A stretch of 64,000 nucleotides of DNA from Polyangia bacterium (GTDB lineage Bacteria > Myxococcota_A > Polyangia > Fen-1088), in contig DATATI010000020.1 in the NCBI GenBank assembly GCA_036268875.1, forward strand, positions 124,001-188,000, read 5' to 3'. The notes under the pieces are model-generated. The model was not told where the DNA came from and ran no database searches. It saw only the letters and a list, made by a program, of their open reading frames with translations. The stretch's first letter is position 1, and the number at the start of each line of letters is the position of its first letter. The translations under genes and the position numbers were made by a program. Of the stretch, positions 17,432 to 28,128 are shown piece by piece.

Positions 17432-18801
17432 TTGACCGCCGTCAACGTCACCACCGTGCGGTTGGTGGCGGTGAAATAGGTCTGGGCCACGCGCTTGACG
17501 TCGGCGCTGGTCACCCGGTCGTAAAGCGCGAAGTAGTCGTTGATGGAGGCGATCGATCCGGTGAGGGCGATGAACGACGCCGCCACGTCGGCCGCGCGAT
17601 CCGCCGTCGACAGCCGCGCGGCGAAGGCGTACTTCACGTGCGAGAGGACCTCGGCCAGCGTCTTGTCGTCGACGCCCTGGCGGCCGATGCGGGCCACTTC
17701 GTCATGGATGGCCGTCTCGACGCGGGCGATGTCCTCCGGTTTCTTGATCCGCGCCACCACGGTGAACAGATTCGGATCGACGTGCGGATCAGCCGCGCCC
17801 GACAGTGTCTCGACCATCTGGTCGGTGATCACCAGGCGCTTGTAAAGAGGCGCCCGCTCGGCGAACAGCAACTCGGACAGCACGTCCAGCGCCGGCAGAT
17901 CGACGTTCTTGGTGGAAAAAGCCGGCGTGTGAAAGCCTTCCATCAGCACCGACAGCGTCGGGCCGGTCCACGGCTGCGCGGCCCGCCGTTCTTTGGTCTG
18001 CAGCGGTTCGACCGGCACGGCCGGCCGAGGCGGCCCGGATTTCCAGTCGCCGTACTCCTTTTCGATCAGCGGAAAAACCGCCGCCGCGTCGACATCGCCG
18101 ACCACCAGCACCGTCACGTTGTCCGGCCGGTAATAGCGATCGAAGAACTGCAACGAGTACGCGAACTGATTGGGCATATTCTCGATGTCTTTCAGAAAGC
18201 CCATCGTGGTGTGCTTGTACGTGTGCGCGGTGAACGCGTGGTCGTACAGCGTCTCGGTCATCTTCTCCAGCGGGTTGGAGGCGTTCTTGTTGTATTCGCC
18301 CAGCACCGCGCGCGCCTCTTTTTCAAAGTCGGGCTGCGAATACTTCAGGTTGCGAAAGCGATCCGCTTCGATCTCGGCGATGGTCGGCAGCGCCGCCTTG
18401 CCGGCCAGCGTGTGATAGACGGTCAAATCGTCGGAGGTGTAGGCGTTCGAGTCGGCGCCGATCGAGGTGATGACCTTGTTGTACGCGTCCTGGGAGTACC
18501 GTTCGGTCCCGCGGAACATCATGTGTTCGAAGAAGTGGGCAAAACCCGACTTGCCCGGTTCGACCTCGTTGCGGCTGCCGGTGCGCACGATGGTGTAATA
18601 CGCCACCAGGCCCGGCGAATCGTAGTTCACCACCTCGATGTGCAAGCCGTTCGGCAAGATCTTTTCGTGCACGGCGAAGGGAAACGCCGGTCCGGGCTTG
18701 GCCATCGCTGGGGGCGACCATAACGCAGGGCCCGCCAGCGCCACCAGCGCGGCCAGCAGCGAACCGGCGCGATTGAACAGCGTCGTCGAAATCGTCGGCA
18801 T
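17428..18801 (-). CDS. M16 zinc metallopeptidase, catalytic subunit
   Basis: A 457-residue exported protein with a signal peptide ending near PPAMAKPG. The inverted zinc motif is intact: H89-F-F-E92-H93 in SGFAHFFEHMMFRGTE. The third zinc ligand is expected in the Glu-rich EKEARAVLGEYN segment about 75 residues on. It probably degrades peptides or small proteins in the periplasm or outside the cell, as an M16B heterodimer with the inactive subunit encoded immediately downstream. The gene starts only 20 bp from the divergent nagA start. Confidence 0.94.
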   Translation of the reverse strand: MPTISTTLFNRAGSLLAALVALAGPALWSPPAMAKPGPAFPFAVHEKILPNGLHIEVVNYDSPGLVAYYTIVRTGSRNEVEPGKSGFAHFFEHMMFRGTERYSQDAYNKVITSIGADSNAYTSDDLTVYHTLAGKAALPTIAEIEADRFRNLKYSQPDFEKEARAVLGEYNKNASNPLEKMTETLYDHAFTAHTYKHTTMGFLKDIENMPNQFAYSLQFFDRYYRPDNVTVLVVGDVDAAAVFPLIEKEYGDWKSGPPRPAVPVEPLQTKERRAAQPWTGPTLSVLMEGFHTPAFSTKNVDLPALDVLSELLFAERAPLYKRLVITDQMVETLSGAADPHVDPNLFTVVARIKKPEDIARVETAIHDEVARIGRQGVDDKTLAEVLSHVKYAFAARLSTADRAADVAASFIALTGSIASINDYFALYDRVTSADVKRVAQTYFTATNRTVVTLTAVK

Positions 18802-18821
18802 GCGGTACCATATTCCGGGCG

Positions 18822-19988
18822 ATGGCCAACCACCAGGCGGCGGAGGCGAGCGCGCGATTCAGCATCACCGGCCGCCTGCTGCTGGACGGCCAGCTGCATC
18901 GCGGGGCGCTGATCATTGAAGGTCCCACCATCGCGGCGGTGATTCGTGATCCCGAGCTGAACGCCAGCGCGCTGCCGGAACCGGTGTTCGCCGCCAACAT
19001 CGTCTCGCCGGGCCTGATCGATCTGCAGGTGAACGGCGGCTTCGGTTTTGAAGTGGGCGACGACAGCGAAGCCCTGCGCAGCTTGTCGGCGGCGCTGCCC
19101 GCCACCGGCGTCACCGCCTATCTGCCGACGCTGGTGACGCGCGACCAGGCAGCCTATCGCCGCGCCCGCATTGCCTTCGCCGACGCGCGCTGGGCGCCGG
19201 GGGCGCGCGCCCTGGGCCTGCACCTCGAGGGCCCCTTCATCTCGACCTCGCGCGCCGGCGCCCACCGTCGCGAGTTTATCGCCGACGCCCACGCGCCCTT
19301 CGCCGACGAGCTCACCGACGGCGACGACGTTCGTCTGGTCACCATCGCCCCGGAGCGGCCGGGCGCGCTGGAGTTGATCACCCGGCTGCGCGATCGCGGG
19401 ATGGTGATCAGCCTGGGCCACACCGAGGCGACGTTCGATCAGTTCGTCGCTGGCATCGACGCCGGCGCCACCATGACCACCCACCTTTACAACGCCATGT
19501 CGCTGTTTCATCACCGCGCGCCGGGCGCGGTGGGCGCTGCACTGGCCGACGAGCGCGTGGTCGCCACCCTGATCGCCGACGGCGTGCACGCCCACTTCGC
19601 GGCGCTGAACCTGGCCCTGCGCGCCAAGGGTCCCGATCGCCTGGCCCTGGTCACCGACGCGGTGGCCGCCGCCGGCTGCGGGCCCGGCACGTTCTCGCTG
19701 GCCGGCGAGACGGTGGTCTCCGACGGCGCGGCGGTGCGCCTGACCGACGGCACGTTGGCCGGTTCGACGCTGACCATGGATCGGGCGGTGCGCACCATGC
19801 TGACCTTCACCGGCGCGCAACTGGAAGACGCGCTGACCATGGCCACTGAAACGCCGGCGCGCGCGCTGGGTCTACCAACGCAGGGTCGGCTGCGGGTGGG
19901 CGCCGACGCGGATCTGGTCTTGTGGGACAACGCCCTCGAAGTGGCGACCACCTTCGTCGGCGGCGTGGCGGTGTTTCAGCGCGGGTGA
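18822..19988 (+). CDS. nagA: N-acetylglucosamine-6-phosphate deacetylase
   Basis: A 388-residue cytoplasmic amidohydrolase that removes acetate from GlcNAc-6-phosphate, a step in recycling amino sugars from peptidoglycan or chitin. Signatures in order are PGLIDLQVNGGFG, LGLHLEGPFIS (metal-binding Glu), GHTEATFDQF and TTHLYNAMS (metal-binding His), and LVTDAVAAAG (catalytic Asp). Length is normal for the family. No nagB, PTS or nag regulator is adjacent, so it is a lone gene here. Its start lies 20 bp from the divergent M16 operon, so the two promoters must overlap or lie inside the neighbouring coding sequence. Confidence 0.95.
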   Translation: MANHQAAEASARFSITGRLLLDGQLHRGALIIEGPTIAAVIRDPELNASALPEPVFAANIVSPGLIDLQVNGGFGFEVGDDSEALRSLSAALPATGVTAYLPTLVTRDQAAYRRARIAFADARWAPGARALGLHLEGPFISTSRAGAHRREFIADAHAPFADELTDGDDVRLVTIAPERPGALELITRLRDRGMVISLGHTEATFDQFVAGIDAGATMTTHLYNAMSLFHHRAPGAVGAALADERVVATLIADGVHAHFAALNLALRAKGPDRLALVTDAVAAAGCGPGTFSLAGETVVSDGAAVRLTDGTLAGSTLTMDRAVRTMLTFTGAQLEDALTMATETPARALGLPTQGRLRVGADADLVLWDNALEVATTFVGGVAVFQRG

Positions 19989-20015
19989 GCGAAAGCCAGG
20001 CGGCCTCCGCGCCGC

Positions 20016-20615
20016 TCAATGAATGCGCGGGCCGTGCGGCAGGGCCGCCAGGATCTCCGCTTCGCGCGCGGCGAAGTGCGACAGGCGATCGTCGAAGCTG
20101 GCCAGGGAAACCAGCGGCGCCGCCAGCTCGAGAAAGATCTCGGCGTGACGTTCTTCGGCGCCGGCCAGGGCGCGATAGAAATCGGCCAGTTGATCTTCCC
20201 CGACGCGTTCGAAGCCCGCCGCCAGGAACCCCAGCCGTTCGTGCGAGCGCGCCTCGATGAACGCCGCCGCCAGCAGCGAATCCAGCAAGCGCGCGGGCTC
20301 GGCGCCGCGGATCTCCGCCATCAGGCCGCGAGCGTACTGATTCGGTGTATCGGCGCGCGGCACCCAGCCGCGGGCCCCGATCAGCGCCGCCACCTGCACC
20401 ACGTGGCTGGTCTCTTCGTGCGCCAGCCGCCCCAGCAACGTCACCGACGGACCGCGGTGCGGATAGCGCCGCACCAGCGACAGGGCGTTTTCGGCCGCTT
20501 TGCGCTCGCAGTGCAGATGATCGGACAGAAGCATCAGCAGATCGCCGCTGCTGCGCGCGAACCACGCCGGGTGCGTGCACGACCGCAAGATCGACCGCGG
20601 ACTTTCGCTGACCAT
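20016..20615 (-). CDS. miaE: MiaE-like tRNA hydroxylase (diiron protein)
   Basis: A 199-residue four-helix-bundle diiron protein. MiaE hydroxylates the isopentenyl side chain of ms2i6A37 in tRNA. The carboxylate and histidine ligands fit the family: HCERKAAENAL, LAHEETSHVVQV, AFIEARSHERL and AEERHAEIF. ATG 20615 is preferred because it gives the typical N-terminus; the frame also opens at TTG 20651, which overlaps the ligase stop as TTGA, so coupled translation from there is possible. No miaA or miaB is in the window, and the iron ligands alone cannot exclude a different ferritin-like hydroxylase. Confidence 0.85.
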   Translation of the reverse strand: MVSESPRSILRSCTHPAWFARSSGDLLMLLSDHLHCERKAAENALSLVRRYPHRGPSVTLLGRLAHEETSHVVQVAALIGARGWVPRADTPNQYARGLMAEIRGAEPARLLDSLLAAAFIEARSHERLGFLAAGFERVGEDQLADFYRALAGAEERHAEIFLELAAPLVSLASFDDRLSHFAAREAEILAALPHGPRIH

Positions 20616-20647
20616 CGGCGGGACTGTGGATCGGCGGAGCCGGCAAA

Positions 20648-22210
20648 TCAACCGGACGGCAGCAGCGCGCGCACCTCGGCGATGGTGTTGGCGTCGGCGG
20701 CGGTCTTGTCGTCGCGGTAGCGTTTCAAGCGGGCGAAGCGCAGGGCCACGCCGCCCGGGTACTGAGGGCTCACCTGCACGTCGTTGAAGGCGATCTCCAC
20801 CACCAACTCGGGGCGCACGTAGACGGCCATCCCGTCACGGCCGATCTCGCGCGACAGAAACGCCTCGGTCTGCCAGCGCAGAATCTGATCGGTCATGCCC
20901 TTGAACGTCTTGCCCAGCATCAGAAAGCCGCCGTTTTCGGGATCGCGCGCGCCCAGGTGCAGGTTGCTCAGCCAGCCTTGGCGCCGTCCGCTGCCCCACT
21001 CGGCGGCCAGCACCACCAGGTCCAGCGTATGAGCCGACTTGATCTTCAACCATTCCTGCCCGCGGCGGCCCGCGCTGTACAGCGACTGCAGGCCCTTGGC
21101 CATCACCCCCTCGTGGCCGTCGGCGATGGCGCGGGCGAAGAAAGCGTCGGCAGCGTCGCCGTCGCCGGTGACCAGGCGCGGAACCAGCAGCGCCCCGTCG
21201 GGATCAGCGGCGGCCAGCGCTTGCCAGCGATCGGACAGCGGGCGATCGATCAGCGTGTCGTCGTCGATGCGCAGGACGTCGAAGAACGAAACCGCCAGCG
21301 GCAGCTCGGCGCGCAGGCGCGGCACGTCCAGGCGGCGGCCGAACCGGCGCATGGTGGTTTGAAACGGCAGCGGTCGTCCGTTCGACGACAGCGCGATGGC
21401 CTCGCCGTCCAGAACCAGCCGGCGCGCCGGCAGGGCGGCGACGCGCTCGACGATCTCCGGCACCGCGACGGTGACGCGGTTCTGCTGGCGGCTGAAGACC
21501 TCGACGGTGCCGCCGTCCTTGTGCACCTGCACGCGGGCGCCGTCCAGCTTGTACTCGAAGGCGGCCTGGCCCAGGCGTTCCAGCGCCGCGTCGGCGTCCA
21601 GCGCGGTGTCGGCCAGCATCGGTTGCACCGACTGAAACAGCTGCAGCTGAAATTGTCCCAGCGCACCCGCGCCGTTTCCCGGGCCGGCGTGTGCCAGCGC
21701 CACCGCCACCGCAGGCAACGTTCCCGCCAGCATCATCGCCCGACGAACCGCCGCCGCCTCGACCGAGAACGCGCGCGCCACGGCGTCGGCGACCACGCCT
21801 TCCAGCGCGCCATGGCGGACCTCGCCGATGATGAGACGGAGCACCAAGTCTTGCTCGGCCGCAGTGGCTCGCGACAGCAGCGCGCGCAGCAAACCGGCGC
21901 GGCGTTCGACCGAGCCGGCGCCGCTTGTGTCCTTGATGGCGGCGAACGTGCGGTCGACATCGGCGAGCTGCAGCGGTTCGGTGGCGGCGTCGACGTTGGG
22001 CGCCGTCGGTGTGGCGCGCAGCTCGTGCAGGACCGCGTAGCCAATCCCCAGTCGTCCCTGCGGCAGCTCGCCGGTCAGGTACGCGACGCCGACGCCCACC
22101 AGCCGCGGCGGCAACAGGCGGATCAGGTCGGCCAAAAGCGCGACTTTCTCCAGCCGCGAGCGCGTGGCCGCCACCCGGCGCGACGTCTCGACCAGTTGCG
22201 AAAGTTGCAC
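20648..22210 (-). CDS. ATP-dependent DNA ligase, archaeal/eukaryotic DNA ligase I type
   Basis: A 520-residue ligase with an N-terminal DNA-binding domain, an adenylation domain and an OB domain. The adenylated lysine is Lys221 in YKLDGARVQVHK (motif I). Motif III appears around AVSFFDVL, motif IV as EGVMAKGL, and motif V in WLKIKSAHTLDLVVL. Proteins of this build accompany the essential NAD-dependent LigA in many Actinobacteria (LigB) and some Myxococcota, and are thought to act in repair. No Ku or LigD partner is nearby. The MiaE-like gene follows with overlap or a very short gap. Confidence 0.94.
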   Translation of the reverse strand: MQLSQLVETSRRVAATRSRLEKVALLADLIRLLPPRLVGVGVAYLTGELPQGRLGIGYAVLHELRATPTAPNVDAATEPLQLADVDRTFAAIKDTSGAGSVERRAGLLRALLSRATAAEQDLVLRLIIGEVRHGALEGVVADAVARAFSVEAAAVRRAMMLAGTLPAVAVALAHAGPGNGAGALGQFQLQLFQSVQPMLADTALDADAALERLGQAAFEYKLDGARVQVHKDGGTVEVFSRQQNRVTVAVPEIVERVAALPARRLVLDGEAIALSSNGRPLPFQTTMRRFGRRLDVPRLRAELPLAVSFFDVLRIDDDTLIDRPLSDRWQALAAADPDGALLVPRLVTGDGDAADAFFARAIADGHEGVMAKGLQSLYSAGRRGQEWLKIKSAHTLDLVVLAAEWGSGRRQGWLSNLHLGARDPENGGFLMLGKTFKGMTDQILRWQTEAFLSREIGRDGMAVYVRPELVVEIAFNDVQVSPQYPGGVALRFARLKRYRDDKTAADANTIAEVRALLPSG

Positions 22211-22296
22211 GCCAAGAGTCTGTCAGGCGGCGGACGGCGGCGCGACTTGGACGACGCGCAATTGATCTTCCCGCGCCGCCCGCTCAAGTTACCACC

Positions 22297-23079
22297 ATGG
22301 CGAACGACGCGACCGCCCTGCCGCAGACCTGGGATCCGCAGCGCTACGCGGAAAACGCGCGCTTTGTGGCCGAACTGGGGATGCCGGTGGTGGCGCTGCT
22401 GGATCCGCAGCCGGGCGAACGCATTCTGGATCTCGGCTGCGGCGACGGCTTTCTGACCGCCAAGCTGAAGGAGATGGGCGCCCGGGTGATCGGCGTCGAC
22501 GCCAGCGCGGCGCAGATCGCGGCGGCGGTGGCGATGGACCTGGACGCGCGCGTGATCGACGGGCAGGCCCTGCCCTTCGCCGGCGAATTCGACGCCGTCT
22601 TCAGCAACGCCGCCTTGCACTGGATGAAGGACGCCGACGCGGTCATCGGCGGGGTGTGGCGCGCGCTGGTCCCGGGCGGTCGCTTTGTCGCCGAGTGCGG
22701 CGGCGCCGGCTGCGTGGCAACTATCCGCGCGGCCTTGGGGAGGGCGCTGGGCCGGCGCGGAATCGACGCCGATCGGCACAACCCGTGGCGCTTCGCCTCG
22801 GCGGAAGACTATCAAGCCCGGCTGCTCCAAGGCGGCTTCGTCGTCGAGAGCATCGCCCTGTTCGCCCGCCCGACGCCGCTGCCGGGCGAGATGACCGCCT
22901 GGCTGCAAACCTTCGCCGAAAGTTTTCTGGACCCGCTGCCGCCGACAGAGCGGCCGGTGTTGCTGGCCGAGGTGCAAGATGATCTGCGGCCCGCGCTGTG
23001 CGACCCTGCCGGCCACTGGACCGCCGATTACACGCGGGTTCGTTTTCGCGCCATCAAGTCGGCGACCGCGACGACCTAG
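22297..23079 (+). CDS. class I SAM-dependent methyltransferase
   Basis: A 260-residue methyltransferase. The start ATG 22297 begins MANDATALPQTWDPQRYAEN; the frame is open further upstream, but that part lies antisense to the ligase gene. SAM motif I is ILDLGCGDGFLTAKL, with the acidic ribose-binding residue in VIGVDAS and motif post-II in FDAVFSNAALHWM. The pattern resembles trans-aconitate 2-methyltransferase and related small-molecule methyltransferases. Aconitase is encoded two genes away, which fits a trans-aconitate role, but the substrate is only inferred. Confidence 0.85.
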   Translation: MANDATALPQTWDPQRYAENARFVAELGMPVVALLDPQPGERILDLGCGDGFLTAKLKEMGARVIGVDASAAQIAAAVAMDLDARVIDGQALPFAGEFDAVFSNAALHWMKDADAVIGGVWRALVPGGRFVAECGGAGCVATIRAALGRALGRRGIDADRHNPWRFASAEDYQARLLQGGFVVESIALFARPTPLPGEMTAWLQTFAESFLDPLPPTERPVLLAEVQDDLRPALCDPAGHWTADYTRVRFRAIKSATATT

Positions 23080-23110
23080 GTCAGCGATCTCGATCTCGAA
23101 CCGAATCACC

Positions 23111-23116
23111 AAGGAG
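23111..23116 (+). promoter_or_regulatory. Shine-Dalgarno fixing the GST start
   Basis: AAGGAG lies 7 nt before GTG 23124. It decides the start of the glutathione S-transferase gene, whose frame is open further upstream. Confidence 0.8.
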
Positions 23117-23123
23117 AGTGCCC

Positions 23124-23774
23124 GTGCCGGAGTACACGCTGTATGGATTTGCCCAATCGGGACACTGTTACAAGGTGGCGCTGTGTCTGGAGCTGGCGGG
23201 CGCCGACTGGAAGCCGCGCTTCGTCGATTACTTCAACGGCGAGACGCACACGCCGGCCTATCGGGCCATCAACGTGATGGGCGAAGCGCCGGTGCTCGAC
23301 CACGGCGACCTGCGCCTGACCCAGTCGGGCGTCATGCTGGATTATCTGGCCGAGCGCTATCCGCAGCTCGCCGTCGAGAAAATCGCGGGCGGCGATCCGG
23401 CGCAGCAGCGCGAGGTCCTGCGCTGGCTGCTGTGGGACAACCACAAGTTGACCAGCTACACGGCCACCTTCCGCTATTTTCGCGTCCTGGCCGCCAAGAG
23501 CGAGCCCGCCGTGCTGGCGGAGTTCGGCAAACGGGCGCGCGCGGCGTGGACGGTGCTGGACACGCACCTCGGCGGCCGATCGTTCGTGGTCGGTAACCGG
23601 CTATCGATCGTCGACCTGTCGATCTGCGGCTATCTCTTCTTCGAAGACGAGCTGGGCGTCGACTGGAACGACTTCCCGAACCTGCGCGACTGGCTGGGGC
23701 GGATCCGGGCGCAGCCGCGCTGGAAGCACCCGTACGATCTGCTGCCCGGGCATCCGCTGCAGGGAAAGAAATAA
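23124..23774 (+). CDS. glutathione S-transferase family protein
   Basis: A 216-residue protein with GTG start at 23124. It has a thioredoxin-like N-terminal domain (YTLYGFAQSGHCYKVALCLE, with the active-site Ser/Cys region) and the cis-Pro stretch GEAPVLDHGDLRLTQSGVML. The C-terminal all-helical GST domain contains LSIVDLSICGYLFF. The fold conjugates glutathione to electrophiles or reduces disulfides. The lipid or xenobiotic substrate cannot be told from sequence. It is convergent with the aconitase gene, with about 20 bp between the stops. Confidence 0.88.
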   Translation: MPEYTLYGFAQSGHCYKVALCLELAGADWKPRFVDYFNGETHTPAYRAINVMGEAPVLDHGDLRLTQSGVMLDYLAERYPQLAVEKIAGGDPAQQREVLRWLLWDNHKLTSYTATFRYFRVLAAKSEPAVLAEFGKRARAAWTVLDTHLGGRSFVVGNRLSIVDLSICGYLFFEDELGVDWNDFPNLRDWLGRIRAQPRWKHPYDLLPGHPLQGKK

Positions 23775-23793
23775 GAACCTGACCGGCCGGCGC

Positions 23794-26499
<2,706 letters not shown>

Positions 26500-26547
26500 G
26501 AACAAGGATTCTTAGGGTTAGCAGCCGACGTTGTCGAGCGGATCCGT

Positions 26548-28128
26548 TCAGCGGCGCGGCCAGCGGAGAAAAACCCGCGCCCGCGTGTGACGCGGGTTCA
26601 TTTCGCCGACCGGCGGGCTGTCATCTTCGACGATGCTGGCTTCGAAACTGACGATGCGATCCTCGGCCCGTCCGGTGCGTTGCGGATAGGCCAGGATCCA
26701 GTCCTGGAAGGCCCCCCAGTACTGCGACGAGAACGGAATGCGCGCCGAGTAGTTGAAGAAAAATGAATCGTTGTCCAGGCGGGCGGGGATGGCGGCGGTG
26801 CCGGGGTGGCCATACCGGCCGGCCACTTCACTGTACGGATCGACGTGGCGGCCGTCGGCGGTGACCGCTTCGACCACCACGCTCTCGTCGACCACGGGCG
26901 CGTCGGGCGCGAACATGGTCCAGGCCTGGATGAGGCGTGGGTACGCCACCAGCATCCTGACGAAGGTCGGCTGCCAGAAGCGCACGCGCGCCGACAACAG
27001 CGGGTTGCCGATGAAAAGCTCGGTCATCAGCACCACCAGCATCAGACCGGCGGCGCCCTCGCGGGCGGCCGTGCGCAGACGACGAAGAAAATCGACCGCC
27101 GGTACATTGGACGGCCGCGGCAGCGATGGCTGCGGTGCCGAGCCGCACAGTCCGGCGACCACCGCGGCGATCCGCTGCGCGCCTGCCGACAACCGCCGCC
27201 CGAGCACCAAAAGCCGTGGCCGCGCCGCCAGCGCCTGCCAGTCCGCCGCGGTCAATAGAAACGGCGCGTACGCCATCATCACCAGCGAGAACACGCCGAC
27301 GTTGATGAACAGCTGCAACCCAAGGTGCAGCGACACCATGAACACGATGGCGAGGCGCCGGGTGACGGACTGGCGCAGCGGACTCAAGATCAAAAACGGC
27401 AGCGCCGTCTCCATCGCCAGGCTGCTGTAGGTCAGCACCCGCGACAACCCCAGCGTCATGTGCGGCCGCATCCACACGCCGAACGCCGTCACCATCCGAT
27501 CCTGGTGCAGCACCACGTGAACCGCGGTGCCCTGCCGCCAGGTCGCCCCGCCTTTGTGAAGGGCGTTGAACAGGTACGACACCGCCAGTTGCACCAGCAG
27601 CGCCAGCACCGCCACCGACAACACCGGCGTCTCGTCCGCGGGCGCGTCGGGCGCAGCGCGCGCGGCCCGCAGCGCATCGACGGAGAACCGCCGCCCGAGA
27701 GGCAGGAACATCGTCCACAGCGCCAGCTCGCTGAGCATCCAGTCGCCACCGTTCTCCACCAGCGTGACCCGCCCGTGCAGGCTCCACACCGCGATCGCCG
27801 ACAGGAACTGGAAAAGACGCGTGCGCCAGCCGACCAGCAAGGCCGCGTACACGATGCCGCACAGGATGAACCCCAGCGCGGCTTCGTCCTCCCACGAGGC
27901 CAGAAAAAACAGGGAGAACATCCACTGCGTGGGCGGCCGCCACAGAAGAACGTGATTGGTCAGCAGGCCGTGGTTGGAATACCAAAGCGTCAGGTCCGGG
28001 ATCCGGCGCAGCAGATCGACCAGCAGCACCAGCGCCAGCGCGATCCGCCCCGCGGCCAGGCTGCGCGGATCGGCGGTCAGGTAACGGCGGGCCAAGGCCT
28101 GGCCGAACGCCGCAGCGCTCACGGTCAT
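26548..28128 (-). CDS. HTTM-domain membrane protein
   Basis: A 526-residue polytopic membrane protein of the HTTM family (membrane domain related to vitamin K-dependent gamma-carboxylase). Family features include DPRSLAAGRIALALVLLVDL, LWYSNHGLLTNHVLLWRPP and FLPLGRRFSVDALRA. About eight hydrophobic helices are followed by a soluble C-terminal domain (about 410-526) beginning VVEAVTADGRHVDPYSEV. It overlaps its upstream neighbour by ATGA (28125-28128) and is clearly its paralogue, sharing both the membrane part and the C-terminal domain but lacking the inserted thiol-redox domain. Biochemical function is unknown. Confidence 0.88.
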   Translation of the reverse strand: MTVSAAAFGQALARRYLTADPRSLAAGRIALALVLLVDLLRRIPDLTLWYSNHGLLTNHVLLWRPPTQWMFSLFFLASWEDEAALGFILCGIVYAALLVGWRTRLFQFLSAIAVWSLHGRVTLVENGGDWMLSELALWTMFLPLGRRFSVDALRAARAAPDAPADETPVLSVAVLALLVQLAVSYLFNALHKGGATWRQGTAVHVVLHQDRMVTAFGVWMRPHMTLGLSRVLTYSSLAMETALPFLILSPLRQSVTRRLAIVFMVSLHLGLQLFINVGVFSLVMMAYAPFLLTAADWQALAARPRLLVLGRRLSAGAQRIAAVVAGLCGSAPQPSLPRPSNVPAVDFLRRLRTAAREGAAGLMLVVLMTELFIGNPLLSARVRFWQPTFVRMLVAYPRLIQAWTMFAPDAPVVDESVVVEAVTADGRHVDPYSEVAGRYGHPGTAAIPARLDNDSFFFNYSARIPFSSQYWGAFQDWILAYPQRTGRAEDRIVSFEASIVEDDSPPVGEMNPRHTRARVFLRWPRR

